DNA from: an uncultured Porphyromonadaceae bacterium
GTDB lineage: Bacteria; Bacteroidota; Bacteroidia; Bacteroidales; Muribaculaceae
Direction: 5' to 3'
Length of the DNA: 6,948 nt
Assembly (NCBI GenBank): GCA_947174225.1
Contig: CAMWIF010000137.1
Span: 1-6,948 of the forward strand
Below, piece by piece: positions 1 through 6,700 of the stretch. The notes beneath the pieces were generated by a model. The model was not told where the DNA came from, made no database searches, and was given only the letters and a program-made list of their open reading frames with translations. A program made the translations under genes and the position numbers. Every line of letters begins with the position of its first letter. Within the stretch, counting starts at the first letter, position 1.

Positions 1-482
1 AACGACATCGACTTCTTCAGCTCGCCGTCTGAAAGGAAATTGATCTCGGTGCTGCCGCCGCCTACATCAACATACAGGAAGTTGCCTTTACGGTCGCCCT
101 GATATTCCATATGGTTGTTGTAGACAATCCGAGCCTCCTCCTCGCCGGCAATGATTTCAATCTTGATACCGGTCTTATCAAGTACCTCCTTTATGAGTTC
201 GGGACCATTCTCCGCGTCACGCATGGCAGAGGTGGCGCAGGCACGCAGCTCATCCACGGAATAGATCTTCATAAGCTGTCGGTAAGCCTTCATGAGACGC
301 AGCAGGTTTTCCGCCTTCTTAGCGGACACCTTCCCTTTGGTGAAGACATCAAATCCGAGTCGCAGCGGCACACGGAGCAGCATCAGTTTCTTGAGGTTGT
401 CATCCTCTTCCTCATATCTCTTTATCAGCAGCCGGACGGCGTTGGATCCGATGTCGATGGCTGCAAATGTTGTATCTTTCAT
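1..482 (-). CDS. ppx: Exopolyphosphatase, Ppx/GppA family (C-terminus beyond window)
   Basis: The frame is open from the ATG at 480-482 to the left edge, giving 160 visible residues; the rest of the gene lies outside the window. Ppx/GppA enzymes are cytoplasmic phosphatases of the ASKHA fold that remove terminal phosphates from inorganic polyphosphate or hydrolyse pppGpp. The visible part holds three family motifs: the phosphate-1 loop AIDIGSNAVRLL (residues 8-19, with D10), the AGEEEARIVY stretch (112-121, which carries the catalytic glutamate region of the family) and the phosphate-2 loop VDVGGGSTEI (138-147). It follows ppk1 on the same strand after 12 bases, the usual ppk-ppx pairing, so the two are almost certainly co-transcribed. 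A TAAGGAG ribosome-binding site overlaps the ppk1 stop and supports this start. Exopolyphosphatase is preferred over pppGpp phosphatase because of the ppk neighbour, but the missing C-terminal half prevents a firm distinction. Confidence 0.93.
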   Translation of the reverse strand, partial: MKDTTFAAIDIGSNAVRLLIKRYEEEDDNLKKLMLLRVPLRLGFDVFTKGKVSAKKAENLLRLMKAYRQLMKIYSVDELRACATSAMRDAENGPELIKEVLDKTGIKIEIIAGEEEARIVYNNHMEYQGDRKGNFLYVDVGGGSTEINFLSDGELKKSMS

Positions 483-490
483 AATCTATA

Positions 491-497
491 CTCCTTA
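491..497 (-). promoter_or_regulatory. Ribosome-binding site of ppx, overlapping the ppk1 stop
   Basis: On the minus strand TAAGGAG lies 8 bases upstream of the ppx ATG, and its first three bases are the TAA stop of ppk1. It fixes the ppx start and suggests that ppx translation may be coupled to termination on ppk1. A clear Shine-Dalgarno like this is uncommon in Bacteroidota. Confidence 0.7.
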
Positions 498-2651
498 ATC
501 CTTTTCTGTGGCTTCATTATCCACGGTGACTTCGCTTTCTTCAACGGCTTCAGTTGTTTCAGCGTTTTTCTTACGGTTCTCGAACTCTTCCGTAGCCTTA
601 CGGTTGATTCCATCATAGCGTTTGTAAAGCTCCTCCTGTGAACGGAAGGGTGCAGGGTCGTCGGTCTTCTGGATCTCCGTTGTCCCGGTGCCGTCCACTA
701 CGCATGCCTGCACATTGTCACGCAGTGCATATTCTATTGTGTTGATCACATCCTCTTTTATAGCCTCGTCAAGAATGGGAGTCACAACCTCCACGCGGTT
801 GTCGAGATTACGCGGCATCCAGTCGGCAGAGCCTATGAACACCTTATTTTCCCCACCGGCATAGAAATGGAAGAGGCGTGAATGTTCGAGGTAACGGTCA
901 ATGATACCCGATGCTTTTAGATTCCCTTTTAAGTCGGGAGTGCCGGTGACGAGTGAACAGTTGCCACGCACCGAAATCTTCACCTCGACTCCTTCTCTGG
1001 CTGCTTCGTAGAGACGAGCAACCATCTCCTCGTCGGTGATATGGTTTATCTTGATATGGATAAATGCCTTCTCCCCCTTACGGGCGTGGTGAATCTCCTT
1101 GTCGATAAGTTCCTTGAACGGCTCACGCATAGAATTGGGCGACACGAGCAGATGCTTGTACTTCACCGGACGGTAGGGGCGTTTGATGAAGCTGAACACC
1201 TCTGCCACATCCTTTGTGATGGCGGGATTGGCAGTCATAAGGAAATAATCGGTGTATACCTTCGCGTTGCCCTCGTGGAAGTTACCTGTGCCCACCACGG
1301 CAATGTCATTGCCGTTCTTCATACCTATGAGTACGATTTTGGAGTGTACCTTAAGACCCTCGACACCGAACACCACGTTCACACCCGCATCCTGCATCTT
1401 CTTAGCCCAATGAATGTTGCTCGACTCGTCAAAGCGTGCCAGCAGTTCCACAACGGCAGTCACCTTCTTGCCGTTGCGTGCAGCATTGATAAGAGCCTCG
1501 ATAATCTTTGAGTTCTTTGCCACGCGATAGAGGGTCATCTTTATGCTCTTCACAGCTTTTGACACAGCTGCCTCCTGGAGCAGACGCACCAGATAATCGA
1601 AAGTGTGGTAGGGTACATGTATGAATCGGTCACGTGCCGCCACCTCCTGCAGAAGACTGTCGGAGCCTTTGAGTTCAGGCCTTACGATTGGTCGCCACAC
1701 AGGATACTTCAAGTCATCCCTACCCATGGCGGGGAACGACATGAAGTCCTTATGATTATGGTAGCGTCCGGATGGCTTGACCGTGTCGAGCTTGTCGAGA
1801 TGAAGCTTCTTCATCAGCATGGATAGTAGCTGCTGAGGCATCTTCTCATCATATATCACTCGGAGGGTAGCACCCTTTTTACGGCTTTTGACCGCCTTGG
1901 CAATCTTTTCGAGCGGTCCGACGTGAAGGTCGTTGTCAATCTCCATCTCAGCATCCTTTGTGAACTTGAAGGAGTAGGCATTGAAATCGGTATAGCCCAT
2001 ACCGGGGAATGTGAGCGGGAGCGACAGGCGTATCACATCATCGAGATACATCACACATTGCTTACCGTCGGAGGAGGGAAGCGGTATAAACCGTCCGATA
2101 GTGCTTACGGGCAACTCTATAATGGCATAGTCGGTCTTCATACCCGGACCTGACAACTCTACAGCCATATAGATACGATCATCATTCTCACGTGAGAACT
2201 CGTTGAGCTTATTAATCCACACAGGAGAAACAAATCCGGAAATCTTTTCTCGGAAAAGACATCTTATAAAATGTCTCTGCTCATCGTTGAGTTCCTTTTC
2301 ATTGAGGATAAGAATATTGTTGTCGGCAAGATTTTGTTCTACCTCGTGTATGGCCTGTTCATATTCCTTGGTAAACTGATGATCCATATCGGAAAGCTCG
2401 GTGAACAGTTCTCGGGCTTTATGCCGCTCGTGTGCCACATTGGAGCCTGACATAGTAGCCAGCCGGGAGATTGTTGCCATTCGTACACGGAAAAATTCAT
2501 CGAGATTATTAGAATAGATACCAAGAAACGAGAGACGGTCAAGTGGAGGCACTGTGTCGCGCATCGCCTCTTTAAGGATACGATGGTTAAAATACATCCA
2601 GCTGATGTCGCGGTTGACGTAGGGGAAAGGGTTATGGTGAGTGTCTGACAT
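495..2651 (-). CDS. ppk1: Polyphosphate kinase 1
   Basis: A complete 718-residue protein, close to the usual PPK1 length (about 690 in E. coli). PPK1 reversibly transfers the gamma-phosphate of ATP to a growing polyphosphate chain. The N-terminal domain starts with the typical NRDISWMYFNHRIL (13-26) and LGIYSNNLDEFFRVR (43-57). The catalytic core shows MTLYR (R376) and LLARFDE (R406), matching the Mg-binding arginines, then KVHSK with H436, the predicted phosphorylated histidine. EHSRLFHF supplies the second conserved histidine, H590. These positions lie within two residues of E. coli R375, R405, H435 and H592, so the enzyme looks intact. The last 30 or so residues form an acidic, probably disordered tail. 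The ATG at 2649-2651 fits the homologous N-terminus; no good Shine-Dalgarno precedes it. It is followed by ppx and preceded, 101 bases upstream on the same strand, by an AlkD-like gene. No clear promoter was found in that gap. Confidence 0.98.
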   Translation of the reverse strand: MSDTHHNPFPYVNRDISWMYFNHRILKEAMRDTVPPLDRLSFLGIYSNNLDEFFRVRMATISRLATMSGSNVAHERHKARELFTELSDMDHQFTKEYEQAIHEVEQNLADNNILILNEKELNDEQRHFIRCLFREKISGFVSPVWINKLNEFSRENDDRIYMAVELSGPGMKTDYAIIELPVSTIGRFIPLPSSDGKQCVMYLDDVIRLSLPLTFPGMGYTDFNAYSFKFTKDAEMEIDNDLHVGPLEKIAKAVKSRKKGATLRVIYDEKMPQQLLSMLMKKLHLDKLDTVKPSGRYHNHKDFMSFPAMGRDDLKYPVWRPIVRPELKGSDSLLQEVAARDRFIHVPYHTFDYLVRLLQEAAVSKAVKSIKMTLYRVAKNSKIIEALINAARNGKKVTAVVELLARFDESSNIHWAKKMQDAGVNVVFGVEGLKVHSKIVLIGMKNGNDIAVVGTGNFHEGNAKVYTDYFLMTANPAITKDVAEVFSFIKRPYRPVKYKHLLVSPNSMREPFKELIDKEIHHARKGEKAFIHIKINHITDEEMVARLYEAAREGVEVKISVRGNCSLVTGTPDLKGNLKASGIIDRYLEHSRLFHFYAGGENKVFIGSADWMPRNLDNRVEVVTPILDEAIKEDVINTIEYALRDNVQACVVDGTGTTEIQKTDDPAPFRSQEELYKRYDGINRKATEEFENRKKNAETTEAVEESEVTVDNEATEKD

Positions 2652-2716
2652 ATTTATTAAGATTTTAAAAGCGTTTACACTTTTTCTAACAAATAGCCGA
2701 CGATTCAGTTGAATAT

Positions 2717-2735
2717 AAGCTATAATATTTAGCTT
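2717..2735. repeat. A+T-rich inverted repeat between the AlkD-like gene and ppk1
   Basis: AAGCTA and TAGCTT form a perfect 6-base stem around a 7-base loop, 18 bases past the stop of the AlkD-like gene on the minus strand. The stem is A+T-rich and no T-run follows, so it is at best a weak transcript-end or processing hairpin, or chance. Confidence 0.3.
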
Positions 2736-2752
2736 TGCTGAGGGTATGAGGG

Positions 2753-3184
2753 CTACATCGCAGCGAGATTGCGACGGAGTGCCTTAGAGCAGTAAGTCAC
2801 TGTGGGATTATCGGAGTCTTCAAGCTCTGCAGCAAGGGCAGGGGCAAAGGGAAGATAGCGGAGAAGTCGGAAACAAAGGATGTCTGCCTCTTCAGGCGTC
2901 TGCACGGAACGCGCCAATTCAAGGGCAAGGTCTTGGCTGACCTCTTCTTTCGGGAAAAGGTAACATGCCAAAAGACGGGATTCCCTTACATTCTTATCTT
3001 CCCACAGTTCTTTAGCAATAGACACGGATGGGGTTATAGAGCGAGCAATCTGTGAAAGCTGTGGCAACTGGAGACCGAAAATTATATGATAGGGCATTCC
3101 GGCATTTCTCAGGGTGTCTGCCACTATGCCATTGCGGAACACCATAAACTGGTGTTTTATTTCCTTTAAAGTCTGTGATGTCAT
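2753..3184 (-). CDS. Short AlkD-like HEAT-repeat protein (DNA alkylation repair family)
   Basis: A 143-residue, mostly helical protein with HEAT-like segments. The N-terminal part FRNGIVADTLRNAG (16-29) with FGLQLPQLSQIA (36-47), and the segment LWEDKNVRESRLLACYLFP (60-78), resemble AlkC/AlkD-type DNA glycosylases, which remove positively charged alkylated bases without flipping them. Full AlkD proteins are roughly 230 residues, so this one is much shorter. The C-terminal tryptophan/aspartate catalytic region of AlkD cannot be identified, and activity is uncertain; it may be a DNA-binding scaffold instead. The frame is open upstream to a TTG at 3206-3208, but that codon lies inside a strong -7 promoter element, so the ATG at 3182-3184 is the start chosen here. 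It is divergent from the exonuclease gene. The family call is recognised from sequence pattern, not from a search. Confidence 0.75.
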   Translation of the reverse strand: MTSQTLKEIKHQFMVFRNGIVADTLRNAGMPYHIIFGLQLPQLSQIARSITPSVSIAKELWEDKNVRESRLLACYLFPKEEVSQDLALELARSVQTPEEADILCFRLLRYLPFAPALAAELEDSDNPTVTYCSKALRRNLAAM

Positions 3185-3205
3185 TGTTAATGGTTTTTTG
3201 TACCA

Positions 3206-3236
3206 CAAAAATAGTTATTGTTAGGAAAGGTTCAAA
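3206..3236 (-). promoter_or_regulatory. Bacteroidota-type promoter of the AlkD-like gene
   Basis: On the minus strand TTTG (3233-3236) is followed after 19 bases by TATTTTTG (3206-3213), a full match to the Bacteroidota consensus TTTG / TAnnTTTG. Transcription would begin a few bases before the ATG at 3184, giving a very short leader. This excludes the upstream TTG as start codon. Confidence 0.75.
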
Positions 3237-3253
3237 ATAAATTCTTAATTTTG
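3221..3253 (+). promoter_or_regulatory. Probable promoter of the exonuclease gene
   Basis: TAATTTTG (3246-3253) is a full match to the TAnnTTTG -7 element. The -33 element would be TTAG (3221-3224), three of four matches, with 21 bases between. The start codon at 3295 lies about 41 bases downstream. The element interleaves with the opposite-strand promoter. Confidence 0.55.
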
Positions 3254-3294
3254 TAGTCGAGATAAGAAGTCGTTTTATAAAACTTGATTACGCT

Positions 3295-4179
3295 ATGGAA
3301 ATTATCTGCCTTGACGCTGAGTTTACCGAGACTGAGGAATTGTTGGAGCTTTCGATATTCAATCTTGAAGGGAATGAGATTTATCACCGCTTCTACAAGC
3401 CTGAGAATATAGACGATTGGCGCACCGACATACATCATATAACCCCTGAGATGGTGGCTGATGAACTGCCGTTTTCCAAAAGGAAAGATGAGGTTCAGCG
3501 GCTGCTCGATACGTCGTTTGCATTGACGGGTTTTGCCGTAGGCAACGATATGAGAGTGTTGTCTCGCTCCGGCATAGCAGGGTTGGAGACTAAGAGGGTG
3601 TTGGATGTGAAGGATATGTATTGGTATCTCAGAGGTATCCAGGAACAGATGAATCCGTTTTCTGTTCCATCGTTGCTGGTATGCGCCAATGCATTGGGTC
3701 TTGAGTTCAGTGAGGATGAGGCACATTCCGCGTCGGCAGACACGGAAGCGACCTTACGCTGTTTTAATCTCCTTTTCAACGAGTTTAAATCGGCAGAGGG
3801 TAAGAATATGGCAGATGAAGATGTCGTGGATATGTTTGCTGCCAAAATTGAGAGGGCTAAAGCCAACTATGTGGAGGAAACTGCGAAAGGCTATGTGAAA
3901 ATCTACAAACAGGGCGATACTTATAAGATTAAATATGGTCATACCCCCGACAGTGAGCCAAAGGGCTTGATTGCGGAGATTGAGGTGGCTGACCGTTACA
4001 AGGCTGAGTATGAGATTAAGAAGTTATTGAAGAAGAAGGAACTTCCCGACAGATGGGGCATTTATAAGCTTACCCCGAAGCTTTTGGAGCAAGTTAAGAA
4101 TTATAAGAATACCTATGATGCCGAGGAATCGGCGTGGTGTAAGAAGGTGGTGCGCAACTTGTCGCGACTTACTTTGTGA
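3295..4179 (+). CDS. DEDDh 3'-5' exonuclease (DnaQ-like) with extra C-terminal domain
   Basis: A 294-residue protein. Residues 1-165 or so form a DnaQ-type exonuclease with all DEDDh residues: Exo I LDAEFTE (D7, E9), Exo II GNDMRVL (D85) and Exo III HSASADT (H144 and D149 in the H-x4-D spacing). Such enzymes remove nucleotides from 3' ends with two metal ions, in proofreading, repair or RNA processing. No polymerase domain is attached. A charged linker (about 166-196) joins a small domain of residues 197-270 starting GYVKIY and YKIKYGHT and containing a lysine-rich KKLLKKKE. Its pattern loosely recalls T5orf172/GIY-YIG-type domains, but the expected catalytic arginine is not evident, so it may be a degenerate nucleic-acid-binding version. 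The ATG at 3295 follows a TAnnTTTG promoter and is immediately before the Exo I motif. It is a stand-alone nuclease of unknown pathway; the fold assignment is firm, the substrate is not known. Confidence 0.88.
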   Translation: MEIICLDAEFTETEELLELSIFNLEGNEIYHRFYKPENIDDWRTDIHHITPEMVADELPFSKRKDEVQRLLDTSFALTGFAVGNDMRVLSRSGIAGLETKRVLDVKDMYWYLRGIQEQMNPFSVPSLLVCANALGLEFSEDEAHSASADTEATLRCFNLLFNEFKSAEGKNMADEDVVDMFAAKIERAKANYVEETAKGYVKIYKQGDTYKIKYGHTPDSEPKGLIAEIEVADRYKAEYEIKKLLKKKELPDRWGIYKLTPKLLEQVKNYKNTYDAEESAWCKKVVRNLSRLTL

Positions 4180-4290
4180 CTGTGAAACTAATGGCTCTTT
4201 GAGATTGTTGTAATATTAAATAGGAGAGGAGGGCTCTAATTGAGCTGAAACCTTTCGTAATTTTAATAAGGAATTATAAACACAGATATT

Positions 4291-4635
4291 ATGACACGTG
4301 AAGAATTAGTAAAGGCAATCACACACGCTGTGACTCTTTATGTAGACAGTCCGGAATATTTTGATGCAAATCCTCAGCTGAGAATCAATCCTGCCACATT
4401 TGATGTGGTGGCAGTGAATGGTAAAGATGCCTATACCGATATCGCTGATTCTGTGGAGGCAATAGAGGATGAGGCAGCCGCTCAGGGAGATGAGACGGAA
4501 GACGCTACGGATTTCCAAGCCTCTCAGGATCCTGATTTCTATGCCATCAAGGATTATGTGGTGAAGGAGTCGGACGGTAGGCTTAAGGTCGATGTTAAGG
4601 CTGTAGAGCGTCTTGCCGAAAGCTACATAAAGTAA
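4291..4635 (+). CDS. Small acidic protein of unknown function
   Basis: A 114-residue protein that I do not recognise. It starts with a predicted helix (MTREELVKAITHAVTLYVD), has a segment NPATFDVVAVNGKDAY (33-48), a strongly acidic middle (about 49-75) and a C-terminal part FYAIKDYVVKE followed by a helix ending in AESYIK. No signal peptide, membrane span or cysteine is present, so it is probably a soluble cytoplasmic protein. The start lacks a strong Shine-Dalgarno, though AAGGAA lies 17 bases upstream. A near-consensus TAATTTTA (4258-4265) could be a -7 element, but no good -33 element accompanies it. The next gene, the AAA ATPase, begins 33 bases after its stop on the same strand, so co-transcription is likely, whether or not they work together. 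Confidence 0.75.
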   Translation: MTREELVKAITHAVTLYVDSPEYFDANPQLRINPATFDVVAVNGKDAYTDIADSVEAIEDEAAAQGDETEDATDFQASQDPDFYAIKDYVVKESDGRLKVDVKAVERLAESYIK

Positions 4636-4668
4636 GTAGATATTCAATTAATGTTATGAATTTCGCTT

Positions 4669-5925
4669 ATGCTTCTAAGAAACTTAGAATTGAAAAATAT
4701 TGGTCCATTCAAAAATGTGAAGCTGGATTTTGCTTGTGATTTTTCTGAAAGCGAGCATCCTCCAGTAACTATAATCACAGGGTTGAATGGATCCGGCAAA
4801 TCTATTGTGATTGACGCTTTAAGAACCGCTTTGTCGGGAGAAAAAATAGAACGAGACATTGTTGCTGATCGGAATGATTTCAGTATTTCCGTTGATTTTA
4901 ATAGTGGCAACGGGTTCAAAAAAATGACTACCCAATCTTTTGAGAATGGATCAATAAAATGCGTAGACCGGTCAGTCAGTAGTGTACTAAGGTTCCCATA
5001 CAATAGGGATGAAAGCATAATCTTTCCTTGGATTGTAGATTACTGGTCGTCAAGATTGCCTGCTGATTCATTTGTCCTTAACAATATGAATCGGATTGAC
5101 CACTATGCGTTTATGGCTAATGTAATGTTAGGTCGCAAACACAATGTTGACCTTACGAATTTTCTTTGCAATCTTGATTATATGCGCAGTAGTGATGTAA
5201 AGGCAGAGAAGGAGACAGCCGAGTTTTTGTTTGCTACTGTCAGAAAGCTTATTGACAGTTGTTTGGATAATGGAAAGTTCTTGTATATCAGGCGAACAGA
5301 TCTGATGCCTACCTTCGAACAAAACGGACAAGAGGTAACTCTTGATAAACTGAGCAGCGGTAATATTTTCCTAATAGAACATCTTATCCTTTTGGTAAGC
5401 AAGATGTATTCTCTGTCTATTCTTAGGAATACTCCTACTAAGGATGTTTTAGAAACTCCCGGACTACTACTTATTGACGAAATTGAGACACATCTTCATC
5501 CAAGATGGCAGAAATCCATTCTTCCCATTATACGGGATACTTTTCCAAACCTTCAGATTATACTTACCACTCATTCTCCTTTCGTTTTATCTTCCATTAA
5601 GGGAGCAAGGATATATACTTGTAAGCCTCGTCCGGGGTATAGCACAATTGAGGAGGAAACTTATACCTACAGCAGCCTTCCTGTAGATCAGATTCTACTC
5701 AGCGATGCCTTCAATGTGGCACCATTTAATAATGCTATCACTCAAATGATGGATTCCAGAAAGAATGCTATCTATGAGGGGAATCAAGACGAAGCCAAGA
5801 AGATTGAAGCGAAGCTTATTGATATAAATCCTATGTATTTTTCATATTTGGATGACAAAAAAATCGATGATTTGCTTGAAAAGTTAAAAGTGATGGACGA
5901 TAAGGTGGTGGGAGGTGACAAATGA
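4669..5925 (+). CDS. SMC/OLD-type AAA ATPase, PtuA-like (probable Septu defence subunit)
   Basis: A 418-residue stand-alone ABC-type ATPase of the AAA_15/AAA_21 kind. It opens with LRNLELKNIGPFKN (3-16), the usual N-terminal strand of OLD/RecF-like ATPases. It has Walker A GLNGSGKS (38-45, K44), a signature-like LSSGN (228-232), Walker B LLLIDE (266-271, D270 and E271) followed by the D-loop THLHPRW, and the switch histidine in TTHSP (H302). No Toprim nuclease domain follows, which separates it from OLD proteins. A short helical C-terminus ends the protein. An HNH nuclease gene overlaps its stop, which is the PtuA-PtuB arrangement of Septu systems, where the ATPase assembles with and controls the nuclease during phage infection. 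The Septu assignment is inference from architecture. An ATG at 4655 is out of frame. The gene looks more A+T-rich than ppk1, consistent with acquisition. Confidence 0.88.
   Translation: MLLRNLELKNIGPFKNVKLDFACDFSESEHPPVTIITGLNGSGKSIVIDALRTALSGEKIERDIVADRNDFSISVDFNSGNGFKKMTTQSFENGSIKCVDRSVSSVLRFPYNRDESIIFPWIVDYWSSRLPADSFVLNNMNRIDHYAFMANVMLGRKHNVDLTNFLCNLDYMRSSDVKAEKETAEFLFATVRKLIDSCLDNGKFLYIRRTDLMPTFEQNGQEVTLDKLSSGNIFLIEHLILLVSKMYSLSILRNTPTKDVLETPGLLLIDEIETHLHPRWQKSILPIIRDTFPNLQIILTTHSPFVLSSIKGARIYTCKPRPGYSTIEEETYTYSSLPVDQILLSDAFNVAPFNNAITQMMDSRKNAIYEGNQDEAKKIEAKLIDINPMYFSYLDDKKIDDLLEKLKVMDDKVVGGDK
5911..5925 (+). promoter_or_regulatory. Perfect Shine-Dalgarno and ATGA overlap that set the HNH gene start at 5922
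   Basis: GGAGGTGA (5911-5918) ends three bases before ATG at 5922-5924, and its GGAGG core is six bases from the ATG. That ATG shares ATGA with the TGA stop of the ATPase gene (5923-5925). This is a classic translational-coupling signal. It points to a start 49 bases upstream of the first ATG in the HNH reading frame. Confidence 0.8.
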
Positions 5926-6014
5926 GGCATATTGATCGTCTTAATATCCCAGAGGTCTTAAATCGTAATCATGCCAAATGGCAATCTGACTTCGATGCAA
6001 AAAAAGGCTGCTAA
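5922..6014 (+). pseudogene. N-terminal fragment of the HNH gene, cut off by a frameshift
   Basis: From the coupled ATG the frame reads MRHIDRLNIPEVLNRN and continues to a TAA at 6012-6014, 30 codons in all. The first 26 residues look like the usual N-terminus of PtuB/TIGR02646-type HNH nucleases (M-R-x-I, a P-x-x-L, then W and F). The frame ends just past a run of seven A at 5999-6005. Removing one A would continue it as AKKAANPQV into the downstream HNH frame, giving one 222-residue protein. As written, ribosomes starting here make only a 30-residue peptide. The join is my inference; the frames and the A-run are read directly. Confidence 0.75.
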
Positions 6015-6591
6015 TCCACAGGTACGACCAGATGCTTCTAAGTATGCCCATAAGGATATAAGGAAGCAGCTAATGAGTATGTCGCATAACAAATGTTTCT
6101 ATTGCGAGGGGATACTCTTAGACAGACCAAAGGAGGTAGATCATTATGTTGAAGTTGCCGTTGACCATTCTAAGGCATTTGATTGGAATAATCTCTATCT
6201 GGCATGTCTGAATTGTAATGACAAAGTGCCTCATAACACTATACCCGTCTCCGCTGCTCTTAATCCGATTTTAGATTCAGATGCGGATATTAAAACCCAT
6301 ATCTCATTCGATAAGGAAATCATTTTTCCCATATCAGGCTCGCTAAAGGGCAAACAAACGATAACGAAGTTTCGCCTTGATACAGATCTCCTTAACGCAC
6401 AGCGACGCGATTGGATAATTAAAATTGACGGTATCATTATTGACATCTTGAAGAAAATGGTTGCCGAAGGGCGACAAAGTTTTAGTGATGAAGAAGTTAG
6501 TGCTATTAATAGATTTATGGATTCCGCTTCTCCTTTCAGTCTAATGAGTGAGGTTTATATCAAAAGAAAACTGCATGGTCTTCTTCCTTGA
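5971..6591 (+). CDS. HNH endonuclease, PtuB/TIGR02646-like (probable Septu nuclease; frameshifted at 5' end)
   Basis: The intact in-frame part is 206 residues from the ATG at 5971, though the natural start is probably 5922 in another frame. The HNH domain has the zinc-type pairs CFYC (C42, C45) and CLNC (C79, C82), with VDHY (H58) and DWNNLYLAC (N74 region) between them. This is the C-x2-C / DH / W-N-L-x3-C-x2-C-N pattern of PtuB and retron-associated HNH nucleases. The following NPILDSD and a FDKEIIF segment also fit that family. It would cut nucleic acid, with the upstream ATPase as partner. All recognisable nuclease residues lie downstream of the frameshift, so a truncated protein could retain the domain, but the ATG at 5971 has no good ribosome-binding site; ATG at 5995 and later Met codons are also poor. 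Whether any active product is made depends on whether the A7 run is real, slips, or is an error. Confidence 0.82.
   Translation: MPNGNLTSMQKKAANPQVRPDASKYAHKDIRKQLMSMSHNKCFYCEGILLDRPKEVDHYVEVAVDHSKAFDWNNLYLACLNCNDKVPHNTIPVSAALNPILDSDADIKTHISFDKEIIFPISGSLKGKQTITKFRLDTDLLNAQRRDWIIKIDGIIIDILKKMVAEGRQSFSDEEVSAINRFMDSASPFSLMSEVYIKRKLHGLLP
5999..6005 (+). repeat. A7 homopolymer at the frame junction of the HNH gene
   Basis: Seven consecutive A follow GATGC and precede GGCTGC. In the upstream frame the codons are GCA-AAA-AAA-GGC; in the HNH frame they are CAA-AAA-AAG-GCT. Losing one A, in DNA or by transcript slippage, fuses the frames. A standard -1 ribosomal slip would lead to the third, wrong frame. 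Confidence 0.75.
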
Positions 6592-6700
6592 GTAGCTTCT
6601 CAAATTTGTAGAGAGTGATAACATAGCCTTGGAGTACCTCATAAGTATAGAAAGCTGATGTAAAATAAGGCTTCAGAATTGCTCGGCATACAAATTACAG

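Noticed and set aside
111..641. 176-codon open frame on the plus strand, antisense to ppx and ppk1
   Set aside because: It lies opposite two well-supported genes, crosses their junction and has no recognisable protein character. The same applies to other antisense frames within ppk1, such as 1041-1511.
3185..3208. Upstream TTG start for the AlkD-like gene, adding eight residues
   Set aside because: The TTG falls inside the TATTTTTG promoter element, so it would not be in the transcript. The ATG at 3184 fits better.
4655..4657. ATG upstream of the ATPase gene
   Set aside because: It is in a different frame from the ATPase. The ATG at 4669 leads directly into the conserved LRNLELKNIGPF strand.
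5999..6005. Programmed -1 ribosomal frameshift at the A-run
   Set aside because: The HNH frame is +1 (or -2) relative to the coupled start. A -1 slip would enter the third frame, and no downstream stimulatory hairpin is evident.
6560..6694. 45-codon open frame on the minus strand overlapping the HNH gene's end
   Set aside because: It has no start codon, begins right after a stop, and was not recognisable. A decayed gene end cannot be excluded but is not supported.
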